From: an uncultured Clostridia bacterium
GTDB lineage: Bacteria > Bacillota > Clostridia > Oscillospirales > Ruminococcaceae
Reading direction: 5' to 3'
Assembly: GCA_947177695.1 (NCBI GenBank)
Contig: CAMWVO010000014.1
Coordinates: 1-14,897 of the forward strand
DNA length: 14,897 nt
In this document: piece after piece, positions 1-6,888 of the stretch
How positions within the stretch are numbered: position 1 is the first letter of the stretch
Layout of the letters: each line of letters starts with the position of its first letter
The notes under the pieces: model-generated
What the model saw: only the letters and a program-made list of their open reading frames with translations
What the model was told of the DNA's origin: nothing
Databases searched by the model: none
Program-made: the position numbers and the translations under genes

Positions 1-484
1 CTCGGCGCAGCCTCCCGCCGCCGTGCTGCGAATGAAACTTACCGCAGAGACCCAACACCTCCCCGAATTTATAAAGCCAGTGTTCAGACCGAACCGAGGT
101 GACAAGGGTTCGGGAAAAACGGGCAGCGTCAAGGTGGAAATTTCCGTGGGCAGAGCAAACAAGATCGCGCCGAATTTCGTTCTGGGCGCGCTTGTGGACG
201 CTACGGGAATGGCAGGCAAAAACTTCGGAAAGATAGATATTTACGACCGCTTCACCACCGTGGAAGTCCCCGAAGCGGACAAGGAGCATATCATAGACTC
301 CATGACGGGCACAAAGATAAACGGTCAGAAAATAAAGATAAAGCTTTACGAGGGCAAAGACAACAGGGACAGCAAGGACAAAGACCGCAGGGATTACCGC
401 AGCGACCGCAAGCGGGACTTCAAGCGTCAGCGTCACGGAAACCACAACACAGCGGGCAGACGAAACAGCAAAAGATATCAATAA
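1..484 (+). CDS. DEAD-box RNA helicase, C-terminal fragment with DbpA-type RNA-binding domain
   Basis: The reading frame is open to the left edge (first full codon at position 2), so this is the 3' end of a longer gene; the GTG at 23 is an internal codon. The first residues (AAVLRMKL) match the end of a DEAD-box helicase core. They are followed by a low-complexity linker and a roughly 75-residue domain (VEISVGRANKIAPNFVLGAL onward, with GKIDIYDRFTTVEVP and a GTKINGQKIKIKL end). That is the DbpA/CsdA C-terminal RNA-binding fold (PF03880), which docks the helicase on structured RNA such as rRNA. A basic tail rich in Asp-Arg, Lys and Arg closes the protein and probably adds nonspecific RNA affinity. 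Likely roles are ribosome assembly or cold-shock RNA unwinding (family knowledge). The catalytic motifs lie outside the window, so the exact subfamily cannot be fixed. Confidence 0.88.
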   Translation, partial: SAQPPAAVLRMKLTAETQHLPEFIKPVFRPNRGDKGSGKTGSVKVEISVGRANKIAPNFVLGALVDATGMAGKNFGKIDIYDRFTTVEVPEADKEHIIDSMTGTKINGQKIKIKLYEGKDNRDSKDKDRRDYRSDRKRDFKRQRHGNHNTAGRRNSKRYQ

Positions 485-487
485 AAA

Positions 488-530
488 ACGGTTCGGGAAC
501 AGTTTTGTTTCCCGAACCGTATCTTTTTTT
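488..530. terminator. Bidirectional rho-independent terminator between convergent genes
   Basis: A 12-bp perfect stem (arms 488-499 and 509-520, core CGGTTCGGGA/TCCCGAACCG) is followed by a T-tract at 524-530. On the minus strand it is followed by the complement of the A-run at 483-488. It lies between the helicase stop (482-484) and the holin stop (536-538), so it can end transcription from both sides. Confidence 0.9.
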
Positions 531-535
531 GGCGG

Positions 536-934
536 CTATTTGTCCTCTTTAAGCTGCTCCAGAACGTCAAGCAGCTTTTTCGGTACGGGGACGCCAAGAC
601 GTCCCGCGTTTTCGATAAGCGAAATGCACTCGTTTGCGGCGTAAAACATCGCCGTAACGCTTTTCAGCACGTGTCCCTCGCCGATGATGCTGATGTCCGC
701 AACGTTTGCCATAGCCACGATAAGAAGCATAAAAACCTTTTTTGCGATACCCTTTGCCCCCACCGCGCTGGACAGCTTTTTCTCGGCAATTGCAGCGATA
801 ACCCCCGAAACGTAGTCCATAACGATAAGGATTATCAGCGCCGCCATAAGACCGTCCCAATCGCCGAAAACAAATCCGAACACTGAGCAGACCGCCGCAA
901 TTATTTCCTTTGCGATATCCTTCAGACCGTTCAT
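536..934 (-). CDS. Phage-type holin (Phage_holin_4 / TcdE-like family)
   Basis: A small membrane protein of 132 residues. Starting at MNGLKDIAKEII, it has hydrophobic segments around residues 7-25, 29-47 (GLMAALIILIVMDYVSGVIAA) and 62-80 (AKKVFMLLIVAMANVADI). The pattern DYVSGVIAA..EKKLSS..G.KGIAKK, followed by a C-terminal ECISLIENAGRLGVPVPKKL segment, is characteristic of PF05105 holins, which include TcdE of Clostridioides difficile. Holins make membrane holes through which a murein hydrolase or other cargo leaves the cell. The ATG at 934 was chosen over upstream in-frame codons because it sits two bases after the amidase stop, behind GAGGGTGGTG, so the two genes are translationally coupled. 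No structural phage genes are nearby. Confidence 0.88.
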   Translation of the reverse strand: MNGLKDIAKEIIAAVCSVFGFVFGDWDGLMAALIILIVMDYVSGVIAAIAEKKLSSAVGAKGIAKKVFMLLIVAMANVADISIIGEGHVLKSVTAMFYAANECISLIENAGRLGVPVPKKLLDVLEQLKEDK

Positions 935-936
935 TT

Positions 937-1740
937 TCACACCACCCTCTTGACGTATTTGCTTCCGAGGGATATCCACCCCGCGCCGCTTTTGAGCTTT
1001 CCCCAAAGAATGCTGCCTGCTGTCGCCGTTTCCACTATCGTGTACACGCCGCCGTCGGTGATAACGCCGTCAATGGGAGCGGTCAGTGAGGGATATCTGC
1101 GGATATTCAGCGCGCTGTCCAGAACCTTTACAAGAAAGCTTTTATTTTCCTCTTTCGTGGACTTGCCGTCCGTCTCCGTCTCCAGAAGCTTTTTCACCTC
1201 GGCGCGGAAATTGTCCCAAGCCTCGGGGTGCTTTACGTAGTAAAGGGGACAAAGCTTTCCCGTCACGTCGTAGTGGCGGATAACGTCCTTTTCGGTAAGA
1301 CCGAATTTTCTGCACAGCTCCGCGGTAAGCTCAATAAGACTGCGCTCGGTTGCGGAGGTGAATTTGCCGTCCGCAAGAGGGTGACAGGTCTCGATTGAAA
1401 TGCTGCAGCCGTTCGCCTGATTTGTGCAGTAAGACCATTCCTCAAGCGGGATACACTGGATCACCTCGCCGTTCAGTCCCACCACAAAATGTGACGAAAC
1501 ATAGCGGATACCCACCTTTTCGCCCTTGAACGTTCTGTATGAGCCGTCCTTGTTGAGCCACCATTTTCCTGTTGGGTCGGGTATCTGGTCTTTCAGGGAC
1601 TCGAAATAATCGCGGGTATTCTGCGCCGTGCTTCCCGCTCCGCCTACATAGTGGACGGCGATTTTCGTCACCTTTGTCAGCGGTATCTGCGGTCTGCTGT
1701 ACTTGTTGGGAGTGAGAAACTGCTGCTGTACTTTTGCCAT
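937..1740 (-). CDS. N-acetylmuramoyl-L-alanine amidase (Amidase_2 endolysin) with C-terminal SH3-like domain
   Basis: A 267-residue peptidoglycan hydrolase that cuts the bond between N-acetylmuramic acid and L-alanine. The N-terminal catalytic domain (about residues 20-188) shows Amidase_2/PGRP features: zinc ligands His30 (KIAVHYVGG), His156 (RHYDVTGKLCP) and Cys164, and a conserved Glu117 in SIET. After a charged linker (about 188-200) comes a segment (about 202-265, LVKVLDSALNIRRYPSL ... WGKLKSGAGWISL) with the spacing of a bacterial SH3 wall-binding domain. No signal peptide is visible, consistent with export or release through the holin encoded two bases downstream. The ATG at 1740 is preceded by CAAGGAAATG as a modest ribosome site. 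Arrangement and architecture are those of Clostridia phage or phage-derived lysins. Activity is inferred from the intact ligands. Confidence 0.9.
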   Translation of the reverse strand: MAKVQQQFLTPNKYSRPQIPLTKVTKIAVHYVGGAGSTAQNTRDYFESLKDQIPDPTGKWWLNKDGSYRTFKGEKVGIRYVSSHFVVGLNGEVIQCIPLEEWSYCTNQANGCSISIETCHPLADGKFTSATERSLIELTAELCRKFGLTEKDVIRHYDVTGKLCPLYYVKHPEAWDNFRAEVKKLLETETDGKSTKEENKSFLVKVLDSALNIRRYPSLTAPIDGVITDGGVYTIVETATAGSILWGKLKSGAGWISLGSKYVKRVV

Positions 1741-1744
1741 AATA

Positions 1745-1798
1745 TCATTTCCTTGAAATAAAAAACCGAAGCGTCATACACTTCGGCTCCCTTCTCTT
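1745..1798 (-). promoter_or_regulatory. Leader of the lysis pair: terminator-like hairpin with a possible short upstream ORF
   Basis: Between the predicted transcription start (about 1798) and the amidase ATG lies a 6-bp stem (1766-1771 with 1781-1786, CCGAAG/CTTCGG), immediately followed on the minus strand by a T6 tract (1760-1765). This is terminator-like but placed only about 12 nt after the start site. A tiny ORF of ten codons (ATG at 1777-1775, stop at 1747-1745, MTLRFFISRK) begins in the hairpin loop, with a purine-rich GAGAAGGGAG upstream (1787-1796). A ribosome starting there would open the hairpin. Whether this is an attenuator, a 5' mRNA stabiliser or coincidence is not decidable from sequence alone. 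Confidence 0.45.
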
Positions 1799-1804
1799 AA
1801 TTTC

Positions 1805-1833
1805 ATTCTACGTGAAAAATCCCACGCCGTCAA
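1805..1833 (-). promoter_or_regulatory. Sigma-A-type promoter for the amidase-holin pair
   Basis: Minus-strand -35 TTGACG (1828-1833) and -10 TAGAAT (1805-1810) are separated by exactly 17 bp. It sits 64 bp upstream of the amidase start and just downstream of the preceding gene's terminator, so the lysis pair has its own housekeeping-type promoter. Confidence 0.75.
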
Positions 1834-1860
1834 GGAAATGCAGTACGGTTCGGTATAAAT

Positions 1861-1895
1861 AAAAAAAGCTGCACGCCTGACGCGTGCAACTTTTT
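1861..1895 (-). terminator. Rho-independent terminator after the cytidylate-kinase-like gene
   Basis: Stem arms 1867-1876 and 1882-1891 (GCACGC/GCGTGC core, one mismatch) with a 5-nt loop, followed on the minus strand by a run of seven T (complement of 1861-1867). It begins 17 bp after the stop of the minus-strand gene at 1908. A shorter T-run on the other strand gives some bidirectional character. Confidence 0.85.
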
Positions 1896-1907
1896 CTTTC
1901 GGGACAT

Positions 1908-2516
1908 TTACATAACATCAATATAATTCTTAATGATCTCCACGCACTTTTCAAAGCTGAGGCGGCTCGTGTTCAGACACAGGTCGTAGTTCCGAACGTC
2001 GTCCCAGTCCTTTCCGGTGTGCGCCTTGTAGTACGCCGAACGCGCCTTGTCGGTGCGCTCGATCTGCTTCTCCGCTTCACGCTCGCTCAGACCGCATACG
2101 TTTTTCGCATTGACAATACATGTGGGCATATCCGCCCAGATAAACACCTTTATGACGTCCTTGCGGTCCTTGAGGACAAAATCCGCGCATCTGCCGATAA
2201 TTATGCAGCTTCCCTTGTCCGCAAGGTTTTTTATTATCTCCGCCTGATAGCCGAAAAGATTTTCCTCGGAAACGAACTCGGAGCTGTCGGGCTTTGCAAG
2301 CTCGCCGCTGTATTTTTTCGGCTTGCCGAAAATGCCGCCCCTGACCTTTTCGTCCGACTTGCCGAAAAGAGCCTCGTTAATGCCGCTCTCCTCGGAGGCA
2401 AGCTTTATGAGCTCCTTGTCGTAGTAGGGTATGCCAAGGCTTTCGCTGAGCATTTTTCCGATAGTCCTTCCGCCGCTGCCGAAGCCGCGAGCGATGGTTA
2501 TTACGTAATTATCCAT
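1908..2516 (-). CDS. Cytidylate kinase-like family protein (Cytidylate_kin2)
   Basis: A 202-residue P-loop protein. The start MDNYVITIARGFGSGGRTIG carries a variant Walker A (GFGSGGRTIG, residues 11-20) followed by LGIPYYDKELI. An internal SCIIIGRCADFVL strand and a C-terminal arginine-rich lid region (LSEREAEKQIERTDKARSAYY ... WDDVRNYDLCLNTSRL) match PF13189. Members resemble CMP kinase, but the substrate of most is unproven. True CMP kinase (cmk) is usually about 220 residues with GPAGAGKS, so this should not be called cmk. The start is supported by AAAGGAGGATAATT just before the ATG. It is the last gene of the probable Liv-led operon, with a terminator 17 bp beyond its stop. Confidence 0.85.
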   Translation of the reverse strand: MDNYVITIARGFGSGGRTIGKMLSESLGIPYYDKELIKLASEESGINEALFGKSDEKVRGGIFGKPKKYSGELAKPDSSEFVSEENLFGYQAEIIKNLADKGSCIIIGRCADFVLKDRKDVIKVFIWADMPTCIVNAKNVCGLSEREAEKQIERTDKARSAYYKAHTGKDWDDVRNYDLCLNTSRLSFEKCVEIIKNYIDVM

Positions 2517-2563
2517 AATTATCCTCCTTTATCAGGTTCCGAAGATATAACATAATTATCCGA

Positions 2564-3124
2564 TTATTCGGCGGAAAAATCTTCCGCCATGATCTCCGCA
2601 GGCATCACCATTGAACACTCCGTATTGTCCACAACCTCGTCGGGAGACATCTCATTTGCAGGATTTTCGTCCTCCTCGTCCCAAAGACTGTCATGCTCCT
2701 TACGCTTTTCTTTCTCCGCAAGCAGTGCCATGTTTTTCGCCATCTGGTACATTTCCGCATTGTAGTTCAGCAGCTTCAGCTCGTCATAAGGCGGTACCTT
2801 GTCGCCGCGAGATATCCTGCGCATTATTTCAATGCACTTTGCGTCCTCCTCCGCTTTTTCAGCCATAAAGTCCCTCTGCTGTTTTGACGACTCGACGTTC
2901 CGGAGCAGCTCTTTGTACGTACCGAAGCCATCCATAAACTCGGAAGCCTTCTGGCACTGAAGCTTAATACGGTCAATGGACTTGGCAAGCTGATCGGCTT
3001 CTTTCTCCGTCATCTTGATCTCGCCCTTTTCATAAGCCTTTTTCTTTGCCGTCAGCCGGTCTTTCTGACAGTTCAGCTTGTTCACCCGCGCGGAATATAC
3101 GCGGCTTGCCTCTCCTATTTTCAT
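2564..3124 (-). CDS. Hypothetical charged, coiled-coil-rich protein
   Basis: I do not recognise this 186-residue protein. It has no signal peptide or membrane segment. Residues about 10-65 (ARVNKLNCQKDRLTAKKKAY ... TEKEADQLAKSIDRIKLQCQ) and 70-105 are Lys/Glu-rich and likely helical or coiled-coil, and about 120-145 again looks helical (AEMYQMAKNMALLAEKEKRK). The last 40 residues are very acidic (SLWDEEDENPANEMSPDEVV) and probably disordered. An excellent ribosome site (AAGGAGGGG, six bases before ATG) supports the start. It follows the NUDIX gene by 15 bp and precedes the kinase-like gene by 47 bp, so all three are probably cotranscribed. A small inverted repeat (2570-2576 / 2582-2588) overlaps its 3' end. 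Confidence 0.75.
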   Translation of the reverse strand: MKIGEASRVYSARVNKLNCQKDRLTAKKKAYEKGEIKMTEKEADQLAKSIDRIKLQCQKASEFMDGFGTYKELLRNVESSKQQRDFMAEKAEEDAKCIEIMRRISRGDKVPPYDELKLLNYNAEMYQMAKNMALLAEKEKRKEHDSLWDEEDENPANEMSPDEVVDNTECSMVMPAEIMAEDFSAE

Positions 3125-3139
3125 AAAAACCCCTCCTTG

Positions 3140-3598
3140 TCATATCCCGAATATCACGTAATTATCCGCGGTTGAAGACTGCGGAACATACCCGCTCTTA
3201 GCCAGAACGGAATACTTTTTGTCCTTGTAGGCGGAAAGTATCTCCCTGCTCAGATTGGTAATATCCTCACGCTTTACCGCTTCCTCGGCAGTAAGCAGCA
3301 GTACCTCGCTGTTTTCATAGCCGTCCGATCTGGGAGTGCCCGAAATATAGTCCATGATAAAGACTGCGCACCACTGCTCCGTCTTGAACTGGATTGCCAT
3401 AAGAGACTGCGCCTTTGCCTGCACTCCCGTTTCCTCCAGAATTTCACGTTCCGCCGCAGCGGTGGGAAGCTCATTTTCCGCCACAAATCCGCCGGGCAGC
3501 AGTATCCTGTCCTTTGCCATGCCGTAGGTGTGCCGCACAAGCAGTATCTTCCCGTCTATCTCGGTAATTCCGCATACCGTATAAAACTTGTTGTTCAT
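3140..3598 (-). CDS. NUDIX hydrolase
   Basis: A 152-residue NUDIX protein. Residues 37-59 form an exact Nudix box (G-x5-E-x7-REILEETGV), which binds divalent metal and hydrolyses nucleoside diphosphates linked to another moiety. The N-terminal strand pattern (YTVCGITEIDGKILLVRHTYG) followed by ILLPGGFV is typical of the fold. The substrate cannot be read from sequence; mutT-like housecleaning or nucleotide-sugar activity are both possible. GGAGAATGCAGTT precedes the ATG at 3598. The stop is 15 bp before the next gene, and the gene follows the anchored DLNGDG-containing gene by 23 bp, so it belongs to the same transcription unit. Confidence 0.9.
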   Translation of the reverse strand: MNNKFYTVCGITEIDGKILLVRHTYGMAKDRILLPGGFVAENELPTAAAEREILEETGVQAKAQSLMAIQFKTEQWCAVFIMDYISGTPRSDGYENSEVLLLTAEEAVKREDITNLSREILSAYKDKKYSVLAKSGYVPQSSTADNYVIFGI

Positions 3599-3621
3599 AA
3601 CTGCATTCTCCGATTTATCGG

Positions 3622-4164
3622 TTATTCCTCCATGATCAGCTGTACCTGTCCGCTTTCATTTTTGACAAGAGACATTTTCCCCTCCGCGGTGATCTTGCCG
3701 TCCGTATAGTAAAGCATATAGGGACTTTTCAAAACTTTCAGCTCTCCGTTTTCAAATCTCAGGAAATAGTCGTATTCCATTCTGTCCCAAAGAGAGTAGT
3801 TTTCACCCGCAGCGTAGTCGCACACCTCAATGTGTTCGTCGATTATGCCCGACCCGCAGCTTACCTCGGAGCAAAGCTCCCGTTTCCCGTCGCCGTTCAG
3901 GTCGCAGAAATAAACGCTCCAGATCGGCATACCGCTGTAAAGAGTTGTTTCCTCTCCCGCCTTTTCAGCCCATAGTTTCATTCCGTTGCAATGAAACACG
4001 GTGTCGGGATACTCGGAAAGAACTATCTCGTTCTCGTCCCGCGGATACCCCTCCTGCGAGAAGTCAAACCACATTTCTGCGCCAACGCTTTCGGTCTCCC
4101 GAACCGTCAGAAACGGTGCGGCAAGTATCATTACAGCAAGTACCGATATCCAAGCCCATTTCAT
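3622..4164 (-). CDS. Secreted or membrane-anchored protein with a DLNGDG loop; resembles a domain of Clostridia BlaR1/M56-type proteins
   Basis: A 180-residue protein with an N-terminal hydrophobic segment (residues 3-20, WAWISVLAVMILAAPFL) that is a signal anchor or uncleaved signal peptide; no lipobox cysteine is visible. The extracytoplasmic part contains TLYSGMPIWSVYFCDLNGDG (about 75-93) then KRELCSEVSCGSGIID, a calcium-loop-like motif followed by a conserved GSGIID turn. From memory, this pattern recurs as a C-terminal domain in many Clostridia M56/BlaR1-like membrane proteins and as stand-alone proteins; I could not check this. The ATG at 4164 was preferred over TTG/GTG codons 9-12 bases upstream because it lies one base after the livF stop with GGTGAG as ribosome site, so translation is probably coupled to livF. 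Function unknown. Confidence 0.7.
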   Translation of the reverse strand: MKWAWISVLAVMILAAPFLTVRETESVGAEMWFDFSQEGYPRDENEIVLSEYPDTVFHCNGMKLWAEKAGEETTLYSGMPIWSVYFCDLNGDGKRELCSEVSCGSGIIDEHIEVCDYAAGENYSLWDRMEYDYFLRFENGELKVLKSPYMLYYTDGKITAEGKMSLVKNESGQVQLIMEE

Positions 4165-4165
4165 T

Positions 4166-4876
4166 TTACTCACCAAGATACGCTTTCTTAACGGAATCGT
4201 TATTCATAAGCTCCTTAGCGTCGCCGCTGAGCGCGATATTTCCAGTTTCGAGAACGTAGGCTCTGTTTGCTATGGACAAAGCTTTTTTCGCGTTCTGCTC
4301 AACCAGCAGTACCGTAGTTCCGCCCGCGTTTACCTCTTTTATAATGTCGAATATCTCGCTTACGTAAAGCGGAGAAAGTCCCATAGATGGTTCGTCCATA
4401 AGGATGATTTTCGGGTGGGACATAAGCGCCCTGCCCATTGCAAGCATCTGCTGCTCGCCGCCCGAAAGAGTGCCCGCTATCTGGCTCTTTCTCTCCTCCA
4501 GACGGGGAAAACGCTTATAGACCATTTCCAGCGTGTCGGATATTTCCTTTTTATCCTTTCGGGTATAGGCTCCCATTTTCAGATTTTCAAGGACTGTAAG
4601 CTCCTGAAAAATACGCCGTCCCTCGGGAACGTGCGCCATTCCCATTGACACTATCTTATGCGCGGGAGTTTTTATCAAGTCCGCGCCGTCAAAGGTTATC
4701 GACCCGCTCTTTGCGGGAACAAGACCTGTTATGGTGTGCAGGATAGTAGTCTTTCCCGCGCCGTTTGCGCCGATAAGAGCAATGATCTCTCCCTCCTGCA
4801 CGTCAAAGGAAACCCCCTTGACAGCGTTTATCATACCGTAGGAAACCTTTAGATCTTTTATTTCAAGCATTGCCAT
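4166..4876 (-). CDS. livF: Branched-chain amino acid ABC transporter ATP-binding protein LivF
   Basis: A 236-residue ABC ATPase of the LivF type. Walker A GANGAGKTT (residues 36-44), the PEGRRIF segment (85-90), signature LSGGEQQ (137-143), Walker B IILMDEP (157-163) and the LLVEQNAKKAL ending, with Gln at the switch position, are all diagnostic of LivF. It pairs with LivG on the cytoplasmic face of the LivHM permease and powers import of Leu, Ile, Val or related amino acids. The start at 4876 gives the usual MAMLEIKDLKVSYG N-terminus and sits about 10 bases after AAAGGA. A 199-bp spacer rich in hairpins separates it from livG, unusual for this operon. Its stop is one base from the next gene. 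Confidence 0.93.
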   Translation of the reverse strand: MAMLEIKDLKVSYGMINAVKGVSFDVQEGEIIALIGANGAGKTTILHTITGLVPAKSGSITFDGADLIKTPAHKIVSMGMAHVPEGRRIFQELTVLENLKMGAYTRKDKKEISDTLEMVYKRFPRLEERKSQIAGTLSGGEQQMLAMGRALMSHPKIILMDEPSMGLSPLYVSEIFDIIKEVNAGGTTVLLVEQNAKKALSIANRAYVLETGNIALSGDAKELMNNDSVKKAYLGE

Positions 4877-4984
4877 TGCATTCGTTCCTTTCTGTAGCAA
4901 AATCTGCAAAGCAAATCAATCGGATTACAAACAAAAGCCCCGCCGCGGAATAATTCCCCCACACCCCAGCAAACTACAGCGCGC

Positions 4985-5072
4985 AAAATCCGGAGCCTTG
5001 CGGAGGATTTTGACTGCCCGCGGGGGCTCCCCGCTTGACTGCTGGCGGGGGCTCCCCGCGGGGGCGAGCCGC
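4985..5072. repeat. GC-rich hairpin island between livG and livF with a two-copy 25-bp tandem repeat
   Basis: Two tandem copies of a 25-bp unit (5010-5034 and 5035-5059, 23 of 25 identical) each contain a self-complementary GCGGGG-GCT-CCCCGC hairpin. Next to them is another stem, 4985-4991 with 5005-5011 (AAAATCC/GGATTTT). No ORF or ribosome site is convincing in the spacer 4877-5075. It may modulate the amount of livF relative to livG, or be a dispersed repeat. There is no T-tract, so it is not a standard terminator. Confidence 0.75.
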
Positions 5073-5075
5073 CCG

Positions 5076-5834
5076 CTATTCGCCGAGATATGCGGTGATT
5101 ACCTTGGGGTCGTTGAGAACCTCGGTCGTCACTCCGTGAGCAAGTTCCTGCCCGAAGTTAAGCACGGAGACCTCCTCGCATATACCCGAAACAAGCTTCA
5201 TATCATGCTCTATCAGCAGGATAGTCATATCGAATTTATCACGGACAAACCGTATCGTGTCCATAAGCTCCGCGGTCTCGTTGGGGTTCATTCCCGCCGC
5301 AGGCTCGTCAAGCAGCAAAAGCTTGGGGTTTGTCGCAAGCGCACGGGCGATCTCAAGCTTTCTCTGCTTTCCGTATGGCAGATTGGACGCAAGCACGTCA
5401 CGCTCGCCCTCCAGACCGAAAACGCCCAGCAGCTCCATTGCCCTTTGGTCAAGCTCCTTTTCCTCTTTGAAGAAACGGGGCAGACGGAAAATTCCCTCCG
5501 CAATGGTGTAGTTTTTGCCGTTGTGCAGACCTACCTTAACATTGTCGATTACCGACATATCCTTGAAAAGACGGATATTCTGAAATGTACGCGCAATGCC
5601 CTTGCGGTTGATCTCAATGGGAGGTCTGCCCGTAAGGTTTTCGCCGTCAAGGGTAAATCCCCCAGCCGTGGGCTTATAGACGCCCGTCAGCATATTGAAC
5701 ACCGTGGTCTTTCCCGCTCCGTTGGGACCGATAAGACCGTAAAGCTGTCCCTTTTCAACATTAAAGGAGAAATCGTCAACAGCCCTCAGACCGCCGAAGG
5801 TTATGCCAAGATTTTTTACTTCGAGAAGAGCCAT
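5076..5834 (-). CDS. livG: Branched-chain amino acid ABC transporter ATP-binding protein LivG
   Basis: A 252-residue ABC ATPase. Walker A GPNGAGKTT (36-44), Q-loop TFQN (83-86), signature LPYGKQRKLEIARAL (from 152), Walker B KLLLLDEP (171-178) followed by AAGMNP, and switch His210 in LIEHDM are all present. AAGMNP, the long insert after the Q-loop and the final ITAYLGE are typical of LivG. It forms the ATPase heterodimer with LivF beneath LivHM. The ATG at 5834 lies one base after the livM stop (TGA-T-ATG), indicating tight coupling. Its length fits the family. Confidence 0.94.
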   Translation of the reverse strand: MALLEVKNLGITFGGLRAVDDFSFNVEKGQLYGLIGPNGAGKTTVFNMLTGVYKPTAGGFTLDGENLTGRPPIEINRKGIARTFQNIRLFKDMSVIDNVKVGLHNGKNYTIAEGIFRLPRFFKEEKELDQRAMELLGVFGLEGERDVLASNLPYGKQRKLEIARALATNPKLLLLDEPAAGMNPNETAELMDTIRFVRDKFDMTILLIEHDMKLVSGICEEVSVLNFGQELAHGVTTEVLNDPKVITAYLGE

Positions 5835-5835
5835 A

Positions 5836-6870
5836 TCATTCAGCCTCCTTTTCGGCAGCGTTTTCAGAAACGTTTGCGGTAGCGTTTATGTCAACGCTTG
5901 CGTTTTCAGCCGCGGACTTTTTGCCGGGTCTGAGCTTTGCTTTTATATTTTCTTTAAATGTATTGAACTTCGGATTGTTGTTCAGCAGCATCATCGCGAT
6001 AAGCACCACCGCGTAGATGAGCAGTCTGTAGTCCTCCAAACCGCGGAGAACCTCGGGCAGAAGCGTTATAACTATAGCGGAAATTATGGAGCCCGTAATG
6101 CTTCCCATGCCGCCCAGAACAACGATTACCAGAATTTCTATGGATTTGTTGAAATCAAAAGTGTTGGGCTTCAGGATACCCAGATTGTGACCGTAGAGAA
6201 CTCCCGCAACGCCCGCAAAGAACGCCGCCGTTACAAAGGCGAGAAGCTTGTAGAAAACCACGTTTATTCCCACGGATTCCGAAGCGATAACGTTGTCTCG
6301 GATAGAGCATATAGCTCTGCCGTGTCTTGATTTTACCAGATTGAGGATAACTATAACGGTTATTATCAGCACAACAAAAACTGTGGTGAATCCGCTTGCC
6401 GTGCTTTTGTATTTTGCAATACCCTTTAGACCTCCCGCGCCGCCGAGAAAATCAAGGTTCGTGATGACCGAGCGTATGATCTCGCCGAAAGCAAGTGTAA
6501 CGATAGCGAGATAGTCGCCCTTTAGCCTGAGTGCGGGGATACCAATAATTACGCCGAATATTGCTGCCGTAATCCCGCCGATAATAAGAGCAAGAGGAAA
6601 CTCGATCGCCGTTGGCAGATCGCAGTATATGGAAAAAAGACAGCCCGCATATGCTCCCACCGACATAAAGCCCGCGTGACCGAGGGTAAGCTCTCCAAGA
6701 AATCCCACCGTAAGGTTAAGGGATACCGCAAGAATAACGTTTATCCCGATAGGCACAAGCAGGGACTGATAGTGCCTTGAAAGCGCCCCCGACTGAACGA
6801 GTACTATCACCAAAGCATATACCGCAAGGACGATACCGATCGAAATTATTTTTTTCAAGTGTTTCTTCAT
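5836..6870 (-). CDS. livM: Branched-chain amino acid ABC transporter permease LivM
   Basis: A 344-residue integral membrane protein with about nine or ten hydrophobic segments. Family landmarks are INVILAVSLNLTVGFLGELTLGHAGF (about 43-68), a GIPALRLKGDYLAIVTLAFGEI loop, the cytoplasmic coupling segment SRHGRAICSIRDNVIASESVGINV, and VVLGGMGSITGSIISA near the C-terminus. It forms the transmembrane channel with LivH. After the last helix comes a hydrophilic, Ala/Asn/Glu-rich tail (about 320-344, KSAAENASVDINATANVSEN) longer than in many homologues and probably disordered. The start follows the livH stop by 18 bp and is preceded by AGGAGGATACGG. Confidence 0.94.
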   Translation of the reverse strand: MKKHLKKIISIGIVLAVYALVIVLVQSGALSRHYQSLLVPIGINVILAVSLNLTVGFLGELTLGHAGFMSVGAYAGCLFSIYCDLPTAIEFPLALIIGGITAAIFGVIIGIPALRLKGDYLAIVTLAFGEIIRSVITNLDFLGGAGGLKGIAKYKSTASGFTTVFVVLIITVIVILNLVKSRHGRAICSIRDNVIASESVGINVVFYKLLAFVTAAFFAGVAGVLYGHNLGILKPNTFDFNKSIEILVIVVLGGMGSITGSIISAIVITLLPEVLRGLEDYRLLIYAVVLIAMMLLNNNPKFNTFKENIKAKLRPGKKSAAENASVDINATANVSENAAEKEAE

Positions 6871-6888
6871 TTCCGTATCCTCCTGATA

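Noticed and set aside
23..484. Independent small RNA-binding protein starting at GTG 23
   Set aside because: The frame is open to the window edge, has no ribosome site before 23, and the upstream residues match a helicase core end.
536..1833. Complete prophage
   Set aside because: Only holin and amidase are present; flanks are chromosomal genes with their own terminators.
1884..2555. Long plus-strand ORF of 223 codons opposite the kinase-like gene
   Set aside because: It is the antisense shadow of a gene with clear family motifs and has no ribosome site or recognisable domains.
4998..5882. 294-codon plus-strand ORF opposite livG
   Set aside because: Antisense shadow of livG; low-complexity start lies in the GC-rich repeat.
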